Positions 56,097 through 57,525 of a stretch of DNA of 57,525 bases are shown piece after piece (the stretch's first letter is position 1; each line of letters begins with the position of its first letter). Location: positions 1 to 57,525 of the forward strand of contig NW_019154059.1 in NCBI RefSeq assembly GCF_001653235.2. Direction: 5' to 3'. The translations under genes and the position numbers were made by a program. A model generated the notes under the pieces. That model saw only the letters and a list, made by a program, of their open reading frames with translations, was not told where the DNA came from and searched no databases. The DNA is from Pochonia chlamydosporia 170 (lineage: Eukaryota > Ascomycota > Sordariomycetes > Hypocreales > Clavicipitaceae).

Positions 56097-57493
56097 AAGT
56101 TTCCTTATACAAAAATCAGGGCGAGCCCAAAAACATTGTTAATGAGTTGCAAATTCTCACTTTTACGCTGAGGAGTGCAGCTTGCTGGCGTAGGTGACAT
56201 TCTGAGAGAATGCCTGGAAGTAATATCTGTGGTTTGTTCAAAGACATGCATATCTCTGTTTGTTGTTGTTGTCTTACGTCCGCAATCACTTTGGAGCTAC
56301 GGGTACGACTTATCCCAGCCGTGATATTCATCTGGCCCAAGGACAACATTTATCACCAAGTTATGGGTGTCGCAGGTAGGAAAAAGGAGCAAGCAAGGGC
56401 GGCTCAGGGTTAGCTCAGGGAGGATTTGTTGTATCGAGACCGTAACTATTAAACGCTAATGCGGCACCTATGGCTCCAGCACGACACTGAGATACCTCCA
56501 TGCCCGGCCATGCCGGTGACTAGTTGAGATAAGGACAAGCCTACCGCACCATGGCGGACAGGGGCGTGGATTGTCCCGAGACGGATGGGAGACCATCGTG
56601 AGTACAGGGATATCGCAGTTCAACTCTTCGCTTCAGCAAATCGAAGGACCTGTACATGAGGCCTGCAGTGCAGCTTTGTTGGCAGACTGCTCTTGCCTTC
56701 GTCGCCAGATACTCCAAACCAAGCTCTCCAATATATGAAGTTGCAGAAATGCATCGATTCAAGCCACTACATATTCACCACCCTAATATTTTTCTGTCAA
56801 TTTATGCTAGGGAGACGTCACATTGCCTTAAACAGAGTGGCGGCGCAGATCGTTTGACGTTTTAGTCCTTGCCTCAACACGCGATGCTACTTCAGTGAAA
56901 TTGTTCCACTTTAGGGATGCCAAGTAGTGGGCCAAAACGTGTCAACATTTTGGGGCTGAGTGTTCCCGCTAGTGACCTCCGCAAAGCATCCCGATTCGAC
57001 CCTTTGGGGAGGTAATTTAGTTTCAATGTTCGAGTTTTCTTGCGTCACGTACATGCCCCTCTACAGTACATCATGCCATAAATGCGTCATTCCGAACGGG
57101 CGGCCTGTCTCATGCCAAGATAATCGGAGGTGGCCTTTGGTACCTTGCGGACGATTTCGTTGTAGAGTACCGGCATTACGCTGCAGATGGCAGGCAGATA
57201 CTAGGTCTTGCATCCATCAAAGCTCGCCATTCCCGTGCAATCCTCGCCTCTTCACCTGGCAAACACTGTTCGCCTCTTTCAAGGGCAGGTGCAGCTGTCA
57301 CGTTATGAGACTCATTGTTAACTAAGCTTTTTTACAAAATTGTTATTCTTGTTGTTCGAGCTGCAGACTCTGTCTGCAGCTCTCCTTTTAATATCAGAAC
57401 ACTTCCTTTCGTCCGAAGCAAATAATTGCTTTTTCCGGCTATTCTCAGTTCTCATAGCCGACGTCATGACAACCAGCATTTACACCAAGTTTG
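56097..57493. other. Intergenic to the window end
   Basis: Short ORFs occur on both strands without motifs. GAGCTGCAGA and TCTGCAGCTC (57358-57367 and 57373-57382) form a perfect hairpin. From 57402 the sequence repeats the block upstream of the helicase at 45507 (CTTCCTTTCGTCCGAA, then AATAATTGCTTTTTCC). Confidence 0.45.
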
Positions 57494-57525
57494 CTTGTTC
57501 TGTCAACAGAGGCAGTTTTATCCGA
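57494..57525 (+). repeat. Dispersed motif, cut by the window end
   Basis: CTTGTTCTGTCAACAGAGGC followed by AGTTTTATCCGA matches the motif at 7757 and 45607. An ATG upstream at 57467 opens a short frame (TTSIYTKFACSVNRGSFIR) related to that upstream of the other copies. What follows lies outside the window. Confidence 0.75.

Noticed and set aside
1..57525. A Starship-type giant mobile element
   Set aside because: No tyrosine-recombinase captain (DUF3435-like) frame was seen on either strand, although it could lie outside the window.

Overview
The window is from a filamentous ascomycete (Pezizomycotina). Coding genes carry short 45-105 bp spliceosomal introns with GTAAGT/GTATGT donors, CTAAC/GCTAAT-like branch sites and CAG/TAG acceptors. 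The protein families are fungal: Zn2Cys6 and bZIP regulators, an F-box protein, a GLEYA adhesin, a chromodomain Gypsy element, Fot1/pogo and hAT transposons, and Helitrons. It reads as a transposon-rich accessory region. I saw no tRNA, rRNA, telomere repeat or CRISPR array.

The main structure is a direct repeat. Bases 1-11385 recur at 31044-42428 with a constant 31,043-base offset, no indel seen, and only four substitutions among the differences I located. Copy 1 is cut by the window edge. Each copy carries, in order, a Helitron Rep/helicase gene, a complete five-exon M3 metallopeptidase gene, an antisense AAA-ATPase fragment, a 278-bp repeat that recurs inverted at 23010-23287, a decayed membrane-protein gene, and a pogo-type transposon. 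Copy 2 has the whole pogo element (41807-43742). In copy 1 it is cut inside the transposase gene at 11385 and joined to the 3' half of a hAT transposon.

Between the copies lie the hAT remnant (to 13104), a bHLH regulator pseudogene split by a 5,976-bp chromodomain Gypsy retrotransposon (15533-21508, 164-bp LTRs, ATCAC target duplication), a SNF2 helicase fragment, a broken F-box gene, and a 356-residue unknown protein gene just upstream of the full Helitron Rep/helicase.

Right of copy 2 come a small Zn2Cys6 gene, a frameshifted second Pif1-type helicase, a GLEYA-domain surface protein gene, a hAT transposase gene broken by two separate non-autonomous hAT insertions (each with a perfect 8-bp target duplication), and a bZIP gene. 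The window ends inside another copy of a short motif also found at 7757, 23010 and 45607.

The genes do not form one pathway. Most of the region is mobile DNA and its damage. The intact candidates are the M3 peptidase (two copies), the Helitron gene with its neighbour, the Gypsy gag-pol, the pogo transposase, the Zn2Cys6 gene and the GLEYA gene.
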